From positions 1 to 23,283 of the forward strand of contig JADJDJ010000008.1 in NCBI GenBank assembly GCA_016702745.1: 23,283 bases of DNA. The letters are read 5' to 3'. The translations under genes and the position numbers were made by a program. This DNA is from Chitinophagaceae bacterium. Its GTDB lineage: Bacteria > Bacteroidota > Bacteroidia > Chitinophagales > Chitinophagaceae. Below, piece by piece: positions 11,346 to 20,611 of the stretch. The notes beneath the pieces were generated by a model that saw only the letters and a program-made list of their open reading frames with translations, did no database searches and had not been told where the DNA came from. Numbering within the stretch: position 1 is the stretch's first letter; every line of letters begins with the position of its first letter.

Positions 11346-12940
11346 ATGAAATTTGCAAACCGCTATATCTTCATTTGTGTTTTGCTTGTGTCAGCTGCTA
11401 CTAATCCTTTGCTGGCGCAGTTCAACAAAATCAGAAATGATGCCTTATGGGTTTGATGTTAATGGCAATCCTATTAATAGTCAGGGTGGAGGTATTTTCA
11501 GATTCAAAGAACCCTGGACGGGTATCCTTAAGTATTATTGGTATGGCGCCCATTACTATGAAGCGGATAGTTTTAGAATGGATCCATCGGCTATTTATGA
11601 TAAGACCCGGTTTAAGTCTGTGGTTTGTTATAGCTCAACCGATCTGGTAAACTGGAAAAAGGAAAACGATGTTTTTACGGATGCTGTGGCTTTTCCGGAT
11701 GGCAGGCCTACCTGAGCCGGTCGGCTCGGAGTAGCCTATATCCGGGAACTGGATTTATATGCAATGCTGATTCAGCATGGCAGAGAAGTGTTGATCGCCA
11801 CTTCGAAAACCCCGACCGGGAATTTTAGCTGGCATCGTAAAATCAACATGACAGATAGGATAGGTACTTCCAATACCGGTGACCAGACCGTTTTTACAGA
11901 TGAAGAAACCGGGATTTCCTATCTGGTTTACTCCTACGGCAGAGGGAGGAATAAAATTTTATATATCTGAAATCGGAATAAAGAACGGGGTCATTGATTT
12001 GTTGGATTGCACCAAAATATTTGAAGGGGAAAGCCGGGAAGGTAACTGTATGTTCAAATATAATGGGAAGTATTGTATGTTCGCCTCCAATATTTATGGA
12101 TGGGATGGTTCTTATGCCTATTATCTTGTGGCAGATGATATACGCGGTCCCTATCGGCCAGCCAATGAAATGCTGATCACTAAAGGTTGTGAAGCCGATT
12201 ATGCCCATGTATCACAAACGGGATTTTTTATCAATGTTAAAGGTGGTAAGGAGGAAACCGTTTTGTATTGCGGCGATCGCTGGGCCGAATATGCGGGCAA
12301 TGGCATTGGATACAATGTGTGGGTGCCACTTTCATTTAAAGAGCAAACGCCCTGGTTCAATTCACTGAGCGCCTGGTCGCTGAATGCAATAACCGGGGAA
12401 TGGAAAGTGGAGAAGGAGAATAATTATGTTCGGAACGGAAGTTTTGAGGCTGACAGAAAATATATACCGAGCCGATTTAAACCTGTTCAAACGGAGCTAA
12501 CCGGATGGACAAACGAAGTGACCAGTGGAAATAAAATCAGTCTGGATAGTTTGACTTCTCCTTTGCTCAATCATAATAATTCCGCAACAGACAGAAAAAC
12601 GGTGATTGGGGAAAGAAGTCTTTGTATCAGTGATCAAACAGCATTTGAAAGAAAAATCAGCCAGCGGATCAGTTCTGATGAATTTGTGAAAATCCCGGAC
12701 GGACATTACACCCCAAGCCTGGTAAAAAACAGTAAAGGATTTTTCCCGGTTGGAAATGTTCGCTGTTGCCAATGATAAAAATGGCAGCAAACCATTGGCA
12801 GGGAAAATTCATCCCACCCGCATAAGGATACAGAATATTCTGGTTAAACAGGGGAGTATTGAAATTGGCTTTTTTATGCAATAGGGGAGGCGTCAGCATT
12901 TTGTTATATAGATGATGTGGAATTGAAAAGGCAGGATTAA
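11346..12940 (+). CDS. GH43 glycoside hydrolase with C-terminal beta domain (frameshift and in-frame stop)
   Basis: The leader MKFANRYIFICVLLVSAA...PLLAQ gives export. The five-bladed propeller carries INSQGGGIFRFKEP, YYWYGAHYYEADSF, VCYSSTDLVNWKKENDVF, TGDQTVFTDEETGISYLVYS (putative modulator Asp) and SREGNCMFKYNGKYCMFAS (putative acid Glu). This fits the GH43 groups related to exo-galactanases and arabinofuranosidases (subfamily 24/34-like); the exact activity is not decidable. From about 12420 an extra domain follows, NNYVRNGSFEADRKYIP through FCYIDDVELKRQD, with the NGSFE and YIDDVEL edges of a jelly-roll carbohydrate-binding module. An in-frame TGA at 11713-11715 falls in GRPT-stop-AGRLGVAY, where the alignment context suggests Trp. 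Other shifts lie near 11445, 11965, 12715, 12750 and 12880. Length is about 531 codons, and the gene starts one base after the previous stop. Confidence 0.85.
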
Positions 12941-13105
12941 TTGTTCAGTTAATTTGGGCAGGAGATGTCGGGTAGTAAATAAGAAAGGAATTTTACAAAA
13001 AGAGTGATCATAGCCAATGCTTATGCCTGTCTTGGAGGTGGCAGGATTGTGCAGGATACAGGTGGACCTGGCTAACTGTACTTTGATAAAACAGAATTGC
13101 AACAT
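12941..13105 (+). other. 165-base gap before the PL22 gene
   Basis: No coding segment could be recognised in any frame. It is the longest spacer in the window. A TACTTTG string (13079-13085) loosely resembles the Bacteroidota -7 element, but no TTG at the proper upstream distance supports it. It ends in TTGCAACATATG, which resembles the TTGCAA...CAACATATG just before GH105. An internal promoter or a remnant of lost sequence is possible. Confidence 0.4.
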
Positions 13106-14409
13106 ATGAAACAAACTCGTCAACTGAACAGATCGGTTATCGTATTATCCTTTGCGCTGCTGCAACTTTTTAGCAGTGAAGCTCAGCCGGTGATGAAAAC
13201 GGGTGGACAAAAAATGCCGGACGAATGGATTGACAGCAGCACAGGGCACCGGATGGTCCGGTTGACCCGAAGATCCGGGAACAACTACAGTTTCTATTTT
13301 CATAATAATCCATTTGTCGGGAATAAAATGATTTTTTACGGGACTGATTTTGAATACCTCCCGCAATGATTCTGTTAAAGTGGAAACTGGTAATGTGACA
13401 ACGGGGAATAAACAAATCTATACCGTCGACCTCGGTACCATGGCGATTGAACAGATAACGAATAGAAGAGGAGGAATGAATGGAGAAATAGTGGCGCCAA
13501 AGTCAAAATTGGTCTATTACCATGGTGAGGGACTCTGTTTTCTCCACCCATATTGAAACAAAGCAAACCAAACTGGTGTACGTGTTTCCTGCGGATTTCA
13601 AAGCGGGTGTTTCTACCCTCAATGCCGATGAAACACTGCTGGGGGAGCCTGGACAACCGATGCCGAAAAAGAAATATACCGGCAAAACCCCGGGAAGGGT
13701 AGTTATTTCAACCTCATTTATGAAGCGAAGCTGCCGAGAACGCTTTTTACAATCAATGTAAAAACGGGGGAACTGAAAAAAATATTCACTGATAGCGCCT
13801 GGCTCAATCACGTGCAGTTTTCGAATACTGATCCTTCCCTCCTCATGTTTTGTCATGAAGGCCCCTGGCATAAAGTCAACCGGATATGGACCATTGATGT
13901 GCAAACCAGCAAAATTTTCCAGATACATCAGCGAACCATGGACATGGAGATTTATGGGCATGAATGGTTTGCTCCGGACGGTAAAACCATCTGGTTTGAT
14001 TTACAAAACCAAGGAGTTAATTTCTTTATCAATGGATGGGATATTGCCACAGGAAATGAAAAGGCATACCGGATCAAAAGAGATGAATGGAGTATTCATT
14101 TTAATACATCCCCCGACCAGCAATTATTTTGCGGAGATGGGGGTGATCCCGGCCAGGTCGCTCGGGCAAAAGATGGCCGCTGATCTACCTTTTTCGTCCT
14201 TCTGGTGACAGTATGATTTCGGAAAGACGGTGTGACATGCAGCATCACAATTATAAAACAGAACCCAATGTACATTTCAGCCCCGAGGGAAATGGATCAT
14301 ATTCCGTGCTACTTTCGAGGGACATACTGATGTGTATGCTGTTGAAGTTAAAAGTGGAAATAATTTATTTGTTCGGCTTATAAATCTATCTGATATATTA
14401 TGCGCTTAA
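13106..14409 (+). CDS. ogl: PL22 oligogalacturonate lyase (frameshifted)
   Basis: PL22 lyases beta-eliminate short (un)saturated galacturonides, yielding 4-deoxy-L-threo-5-hexosulose uronate. The ATG at 13106 gives MKQTRQLNRSVIVLSFALLQ, a signal peptide ending near SSEAQ, so this copy is exported whereas enterobacterial Ogl is cytoplasmic. The seven-bladed propeller is shown by WIDSSTGHRMVRLTR, NNPFVGNKMIFYG, KQIYTVDLGTMAIEQIT, FCHEGPWHKVNRIWTID, HEWFAPDGKTIWFD, CGDGGDPGQVARAKDGR, and the metal-site region DMQHHNYKTEPNVHFSP (14234-14284) followed by EGHTDVYAVEVKSG. Length is about 434 codons. Frame changes occur near 13360, 13520, 13640, 13700, 14180 and 14285. Its 3' end overlaps the GH106 start by 10 bases. 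Confidence 0.92.
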
Positions 14410-16924
14410 AATTTTTATCCCTTTCCATCGCGCTCTTAACTGTTATTTCATTACAGGCACAGATTAAAATGGCCTGCCATTACACAGCAAACCAAACCCC
14501 CACCCGCTGGTGGTGGCAGGGGAGTGCAGTGGATAAACCCAATCTGACCAGTCTGATGCAACAGTACAAAGAAGCTGGACTAAGTGGATTGGAGATTACA
14601 CAATCTCCATGGTGTTAAAGGCGCAGAGGATAAATTCATTGATTTTCTATCTCCCAAATGGGTGGAAATGCTGCAACATACCCTGAATGAAGGGAAACGG
14701 CTGGGACTGGGTATTGATATGTATCGGAACCGGCTGGCCCTTTGGTGATCCTGGTGAATGAAAAGATGCCTGTAAATACATCACGGCGAAACCTTTACGA
14801 TCAAAGCCGGTGAAGAATTCAAAGACAGTATTATTTACGGTAAGAATCATTTGTAAGAACCGCAAATGGAAAGCCGGTAACCTTGAGTCAACTGGCCAGT
14901 CCTATCAGCGCCAACAAAATCTGCAGGCACTGGCCATAGACCATAGAAGGTATGATGTGATGCTACCGCTTGAGTTACTCATGGCATATGACGAAAAGGG
15001 ACAGGATTAGATTTAACAACCAAAGTTGGTACCGCAATGAATTGCCCGTGCTGTTTGGAAAAGAACAATCCGAACGTTACTGGCAGGTACTTTATGATTA
15101 TCGCGAAACCATTTCAGATTTATTACTGGAGAAATTCACCGCCCCCTGGCACAAATGGGTGCAATCAAAGGGCAAACTGATCCGAAACCAAAGCCATGGT
15201 TCACCAGCCAATATCCTGGATCTCTATGCAACCATTGATATTCCCGAAACGGAAGGCACCAACCTGACCCGTTTTAAATTTGCCACTTCCTCCGCACATG
15301 TGATGGGGAAACCATTGGCTTCATCCGAGTCAGCGACCTGGTTGAATGATCATTTTCTGTCTTCTCTGGGAGATGTAAAACAAGTCCTTGATAAATATTT
15401 CCTAGCGGCGTGAACCATGTGTTTTATCATGGCACCAATTATTCTCCGGCAGGGGAAACATGGCCGGGCTGGTTGTTCTATGCAGCCGTTCATTTAATCC
15501 GGCCAATCCTTTCTGGAAGGATTCGGAACCCTGAATCAATATGCTGCAAGGTGCCAATCTTTTTACAGGCGGGAAAACCTCTAACGATGTGCTGATGTAT
15601 TTCCCATTTGCTGACCGCAATTACCAGCCCGCTCGCGGTGGCATGCTCCATCATTTTGATGGGATGGAAGGATTTGAAGGAGCCCGTTTTGATAAATCCG
15701 CCGAGCATATGCTGGAATGGGGTTATAGCTGGGACCTGGTCAGTGACCGTCAGATACAATTATTACAAACATTGAATGGAAAAATAAAAGCCCCCGGTGG
15801 GGACTATAGCTGTTTACTGATCAGCGGTGTGAAATATATGCCCATCAATACTTTGAAAAAACTGCTTCAGTTGGCATCACAGGGAGCCACTATTATATTT
15901 GAAGATGGCATGCCTTCAAAAGTTCCCGGTTTGCAGGATGCGGCAAATTACCAGTCTGCTTTTGATAGTTTGTTATCCGCCATTGCCATGCGCTCCACAT
16001 CAGCGGATGGTGTTAAAAAAGCGGACTATGGAAAGGGAGCAATCTGGGAAGGAAAAGAACTGAAATATTTACTGGCCAATGCAGGCATTCGTCACGAGCA
16101 ATACCTGGCAGAAGAAAAATTAAAATGTATCCGGCGTAAAATTGCAGGAGGCGAATATTATTTCATCGTGAATGAAGGAAAGAAAAGCTGGACAAATGGG
16201 TCATGTTGAACACCCCAACCCAGTTTGCCATTTTATTTGACCCCATGCAACAAAGAAGGGACTGGCTAAAACAAGAAAGGGCGATAATGAAACGCTGGAA
16301 GTCATGCTCCAACTGGAACCCGGAGAATCCTGTGTGATTCAAACAAGTGCTGCTCCTTTGAAAGCAGCCCTGTTCCCCTATACACAAACAGCAGGAGATT
16401 TGATTACACTGAGTGGAAAATGGGATATACAATTTAATCAGGGCGGACCGGTTCTCCCTTCGCCCGTCTCTGTCGCATCACTCGAATCCTGGACAAAATT
16501 TGATATCGCCGGGGTAAAAACATTTTCAGGAACGGCAACTTATACCACCCATTTTCAATACAGTAATACTGCAGGAACCGATGCCTGTTTATTGGATCTG
16601 GGAGAAGTTAAAGAATCAGCCACGGTGATCTTGAACGGAAAAAAACTGGCCACCCTGATCGGACCAGGATACACTGTAACCATACCTGCCGCAGTATTGC
16701 AGCCATTCAATACCCTTACGGTTATTGTAACCAATGGCATGGCCAACCGGATTATTGACCTGGACAAAAGGGGTAACCTGAAAAAATTCTATAACATTAA
16801 TATGTCGGCCCGGCTGGCTGAAAATCGCGGCCCCGACGGATTGTTCACCGCCGCTAAATGGGATCCAAAAGCTTCCGGATTACTGGGGCCGGTGACCCTG
16901 CAGCCATTGAAATGGATCAAATAA
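14400..16924 (+). CDS. GH106 alpha-L-rhamnosidase (frameshifted, apparent internal deletion)
   Basis: GH106 removes terminal alpha-L-rhamnose from RG-I/RG-II fragments. The leader MRLKFLSLSIALLTVISLQAQ is a signal peptide. Landmarks are RWWWQGSAVDKPNL, FIDFLSPKWVEMLQHTLNEG, GTGWPFGDPG, DACKYITAKPFTIKAGE, LLMAYDEKGQ, LDYRETISDLLLE-like YDYRETISDLLLEKF, GSPANILDLYATIDIPETEG, HVFYHGTNYSPAGETWPGWL, and a C-terminal jelly-roll with LSGKWDIQF and AKWDPKASGLLGPVTL. Between LDLTTKV (15007-15027) and YRNELPVLFG (from 15030) the family normally has a further 75-100 residues, including the GWHGKMVERAAPGGEG-type stretch, which is not present in any frame. Total is about 841 codons, short for the family (about 900-1,100). 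Frame changes lie near 14600, 14725, 14850, 14950, 15405, 15510, 15570, 16185 and 16265. Confidence 0.92.
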
Positions 16925-16936
16925 AATTTTCCTGAT

Positions 16937-18576
16937 ATGCAAAGAAGGATTTTATTAAAACAAATGGCCGCATTATTGCCGGCACCTTTCATTGCTAAAC
17001 AGCTGCAGGCCGCTACTTTTTTTGATGGACTGAATACTGATCAGCAAATCATCGACGGACCATTTAAAGCCAATTGGGATTCCCTGCAGGCCTATCAGGC
17101 CCTGATTGGTACCGCAATGCCAAATTCGGCATCTGGGCAACACTGGGGACTACAATGCCAGCCTGCGTTTGGCGACTGGTATGCAAGGGAAATGTACATG
17201 GAGGGAAACAATAAATACAAGTACCATCTTGAAAAATACGGGCACCCCTCCGTTTTTGGTTTTAAGGATGTCATCAATGAATGGAAGGCTGAAAAATGGA
17301 ATCCGGGAGAATTACTGAGTCTGTACAAAAAAGCAGGTGCCCGTTATTTTATGGCACTGGCCAATCACCACGATAATTTTGATTTGTATAATAGTAAATA
17401 TCACAGCTGGAATGCTGTCAATCTGGGGCCCAAAAAGACCTGATTGAGGTTGAGAAATGCGGCACTGGAACATGGAATGAAATTCGGTGTAAGTGTTCAT
17501 GCTTCCATGCCTGGAGTTGGTACGAAACATCCAGACGTGCAGATAAACAAGGAGCCTATGCCGGTGTGCCTTATGATGGATGGCTGACAAAAAAAGACGG
17601 CAAAGGAAAATGGTGGGAAGGATATGATCCGCAGGAGCTCTATGCGCAAAGCCATCCGTTCAGCGAGAATAGCCAGGATAACGGAGGAATTCATAAGCAA
17701 TGGACTGGGGAAATGGGGTCGCCGTTCCGTCCAACGCATATTGTAAGAAGTTTTTAAACCGGACCCTGGACCTGATCAATCAATACCATCCCGACCTGCT
17801 GTATTTTGATGATACGGCTTTGCCACTCTGGCCCATCAATGATGCCGGATTAAAAATTGCGGCACATTATTATAATAAAAGCATCAAAGAAAAAGGCAGA
17901 GTAGAAGTGGCACTCTTTGAAAATACTCAATGAGCAGCAACGAAAGTGCATGATCTGGGATATCGAAAGGGGGCAAAGTAATTCGATCGAACCCCTTCCC
18001 TGGCAAACGGATACCTGTATCGGCAGCTGGCATTATAACCAACCGGTGTTTGATAACCATAAATACAAATCAGCCAAAACCGTAATTCAAACCCTGGCCG
18101 ATATCGTGAGCAAGAATGGTAATCTCTGTTTAAGTGTGCCGGTGAGGGGAGATGGTACGATCGATAGTGATGAAAGAAAGATTGTAGAAGAGATCGGACA
18201 ATGGATGCAAAAAAAACAGCGAAGCCATATACGATACAAGGCCCTGGAAAATATTTGGCGAAGGCCCGGCCATCGAAACAGCGGCCCCGCTCACGGCACA
18301 GGGTTTTAATCGAAGGGAAAGGAAAGCCATTTGTGGCAGAGGATATCAGGTATACTTCAAAGAACGAAATGCTCTATGCTATCTTTTTAGGATGGCTGGC
18401 AGATGGATCATTGCTAATAAAAAATCTGGCAAAAGGAAGCACAAAAATATCAGCAGAGTGGATTTACTTGGATCAGGCAGATCCATTCCTTTGAGCAGCA
18501 GGACGATGGGCTCCCGGCAAAACTGCTAGCCGAAATACCAACATTATCTTATGCCAATGTTTTGAGAATAGTTTAA
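16937..18576 (+). CDS. GH29 alpha-L-fucosidase (frameshifted)
   Basis: GH29 retaining enzymes release alpha-L-fucose. The leader MQRRILLKQMAALLPAPFIA has two adjacent arginines followed by a hydrophobic stretch, a possible twin-arginine export signal, unlike the Sec-type leaders of its neighbours. Family landmarks are PDWYRNAKFGIWAHWG (about 17100-17145, one extra A), QCQPAFGDWYAREMY, WNPGELLSLYKKAGARYFMA, NHHDNFDLYNSKYHSWN, and PDLLYFDDTALPLW, where the first Asp of FDD (17808-17810) is the presumed nucleophile. IVSKNGNLCLSVPVRGDG and GEGPAIE-like segments follow, and a beta domain ends at SYANVLRIV with TAA at 18574-18576. Length is about 546 codons. Frame changes occur near 17105, 17138, 17440, 17505, 17720, 17935, 18215 and 18310. 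The next gene starts four bases later. Confidence 0.92.
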
Positions 18577-18579
18577 TCA

Positions 18580-19581
18580 ATGATGCGGCGAATAATATTT
18601 GTAATACTTTGCTGTTTGAGTTTCTCAGGCATTCCAACAGCTATTGCTCAAGGCAAAACCGGCCCCAAAACCGCTTTTTTGATGATCCCATTTTTCATGG
18701 AGCAGCCGACCCGGTCATTATTTACAATAAGCAACAAAAAAATGGTGGATGTTCTATACCAACCGCCGGGCTTCCATTGAAGATTCCACCGTGCAAGGGG
18801 TACATGGTACCCGGATCGGCATCGCCCAAAGCAAGGATGGCAAAAAATGGAAATACCTGGATACCTGTGTCATCAACTACCACCCCAATTCCGGTTATAC
18901 CCACTGGGCACCGGATATCATACAGGAAAAAGATACATACCACATGTACCTGACCTATGTGCCAGGAACATTTAAAGACTGGAACCATCCCCGGGTTATT
19001 GTACATCTCAGCAGTAAAGACCTCCGGAACTGGGATTATCAATCTACCCTGCCACTGGTGAACCAAAAAGTAATTGATGCGGCTGTTTATAAAATCAATG
19101 ACACCCTTTATCGTCTTTGGTACAATAATGAAAAAGATGGAAAATCGATCTGGTATGCAGACAGTCGTGACCTGTATCACTGGCAGGACAAAGGATTGGC
19201 CATCAAAGCGAGGGAGAAGGTCCCAAGGTTTTTTACTGGAAGGAAAAATATTTTATGATCGTGGATGACTGGAAGGGAATGGAAATTTATAGCAGTGATG
19301 ACCTGCTCAAATGGGTGAAACAGCCGGATAGAATATTAGAACAACCCGGTAAAGGAAAAGACGATCAGGCCATGGGAGGTCATTGTGATGTTTTAGTACA
19401 AGGTGACAAAGCCTGGGTTTTTTATTTCACTCATCCGGGAAGAAGAAAAGATGCTCCAGCTCCGGCAGGTTCCTTTGATCACAAAAGAACTGTGATACAG
19501 GTGGCCGAATTGGAATATAATAATGGCACGATCACCTGCGACCGGGACCGGCCTGTATATTTGCAATTAAACAGAAACTGA
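18580..19581 (+). CDS. Compact GH43-like five-bladed propeller glycosidase (frameshifted)
   Basis: The leader MMRRIIFVILCCLSFSGI...IAQ is a signal peptide. The short propeller (about 334 codons in all) carries FFDDPIFHGAADPVIIYN (candidate base Asp in ADP), WWMFYTNRR, YTHWAPDIIQEKDTYHMYLT, KVIDAAVYKINDTLYRLWYN (candidate modulator Asp) and EGEGPKVFYWKEKYFMIVDD (candidate acid Glu at 19216-19218, after a one-base correction). GHCDVLVQGDKAWVFYFTHP closes it. The D/D/E layout fits GH43 and relatives such as GH117 in the five-bladed clans. The subfamily and substrate cannot be named. Frame changes lie near 18675-18750 and 19215; most of 18749-19250 and all of 19255-19581 are open. The stop precedes the reductase start by one base. 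Confidence 0.78.
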
Positions 19582-19582
19582 T

Positions 19583-20602
19583 ATGGAGTATCAAGCTGCC
19601 GACAGTCGTTATGATCAGATGCAATACCGTCGTTGCGGAAAGAGCGGTATCAAACTGCCAGCTATTTCCCGGGTCTATGGCAAAATTTCGGAGAAACAGA
19701 CGATAAAAAAGTGTACCGGGAAACCCCGCACACGGCTTTCGATCTGGGCATTACGCATTTCGACCTGGCGAATAATTATGGCCCCCGGGTGGCGAAGCTG
19801 AAATCAACTTTGGAAAAGTTTTTAAAAAAGATTTCACCTCATACCGGGATGAAATTCTCATTTCTACCAAGTCAGGATATTATATGTGGCCCGGTCCCTA
19901 TGGCGAATGGGGCAGTCGCAAACAACTAATCAGCAGTCTGGATCAGAGTTTAAAAAGAATGGACCTGGATTATGTTGATATATTCTATCACCACCGGCCG
20001 GATCCTGATACGCCATTGAAGAATCGATGATGGCATTAGATCACCTGGTTCGTCAGGGTAAAGCCCTCTATGCCGGAATCTCCAATTATCCTGCTGGAAA
20101 AACTGCAGAAGCTGTTCGGATTTTAAAAGAATTTGGTACGCCCTGTCTGATTCACCAGCCCCGCTATTCCATGCTCGATCGCTGGGTAGAAGCTACTGAT
20201 GAATCGGTACATAAAATTTGTTGCAGGTACTCGAAGAAAACGGGGTAGGAGCGATTGTTTTTTCACCGCTGGCACAAGGCCTTCTCACCGATAAATACCT
20301 GAAAGGAATTCCAGATGATTCCAGAGTGGGAAGAAAATTGCCCAATGGAGCATTGACGGCAACAGGACTCGATGCATCCATCTTGAAAAAGTAGCGGCCT
20401 TGAATGAGCTGGCGATCCAACGCGGGCAAACCCTTGCGCAAATGGCCATCGCCTGTTATTAAAAGACAGCAGAGTGACTTCGGTGCTGGTAGGGGCGAGT
20501 TCAGGAGCGCAATTGAAGAATTCGATTGATAGCTTAAAGCAAATTCATTTTACAAGCAGCGAACTGGAGCAGATTGAACTGATACTTAATTCATCAGAAT
20601 AA
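19583..20602 (+). CDS. Aldo/keto reductase, YghZ/Kv-beta-like (frameshifted)
   Basis: A (beta/alpha)8 NADPH-dependent oxidoreductase of about 340 codons. No signal peptide is visible (MEYQAADSRYDQMQYRRCG), so it should act in the cytoplasm, unlike the rest of the locus. Family landmarks are ITHFDLANNYGP (catalytic Asp at 19762-19764 and Tyr), ILISTKSGYYMWPGPYGEWG (catalytic Lys at 19869-19871), DLDYVDIFYHHRPDPDTP (catalytic His), LVRQGKALYAGISNYPAGKT, VFSPLAQGLLTDKYL, and SRVTSVLVGASSGAQL for the cofactor end. These match the group that includes E. coli YghZ (L-glyceraldehyde 3-phosphate reductase). In this context a role in reducing L-lactaldehyde or related aldehydes from L-rhamnose/L-fucose breakdown is inference. 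Frame changes occur near 19665, 19725, 19830, 20015, 20220, 20390 and 20460. Confidence 0.87.
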
Positions 20603-20611
20603 ATAAGAAAT

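Noticed and set aside
13079..13085. TACTTTG as a Bacteroidota -7 promoter element
   Set aside because: It is one base short of TAnnTTTG and no TTG at the usual -33 spacing is seen, so it is not listed as a promoter.
15026..15038. String TTGGTACCGCAATG near the GH106 join that recurs near 17106
   Set aside because: A shared 14-mer is expected about once by chance in 23 kb, and in both places it encodes part of a genuine YRN-containing protein segment, so it does not show recombination.
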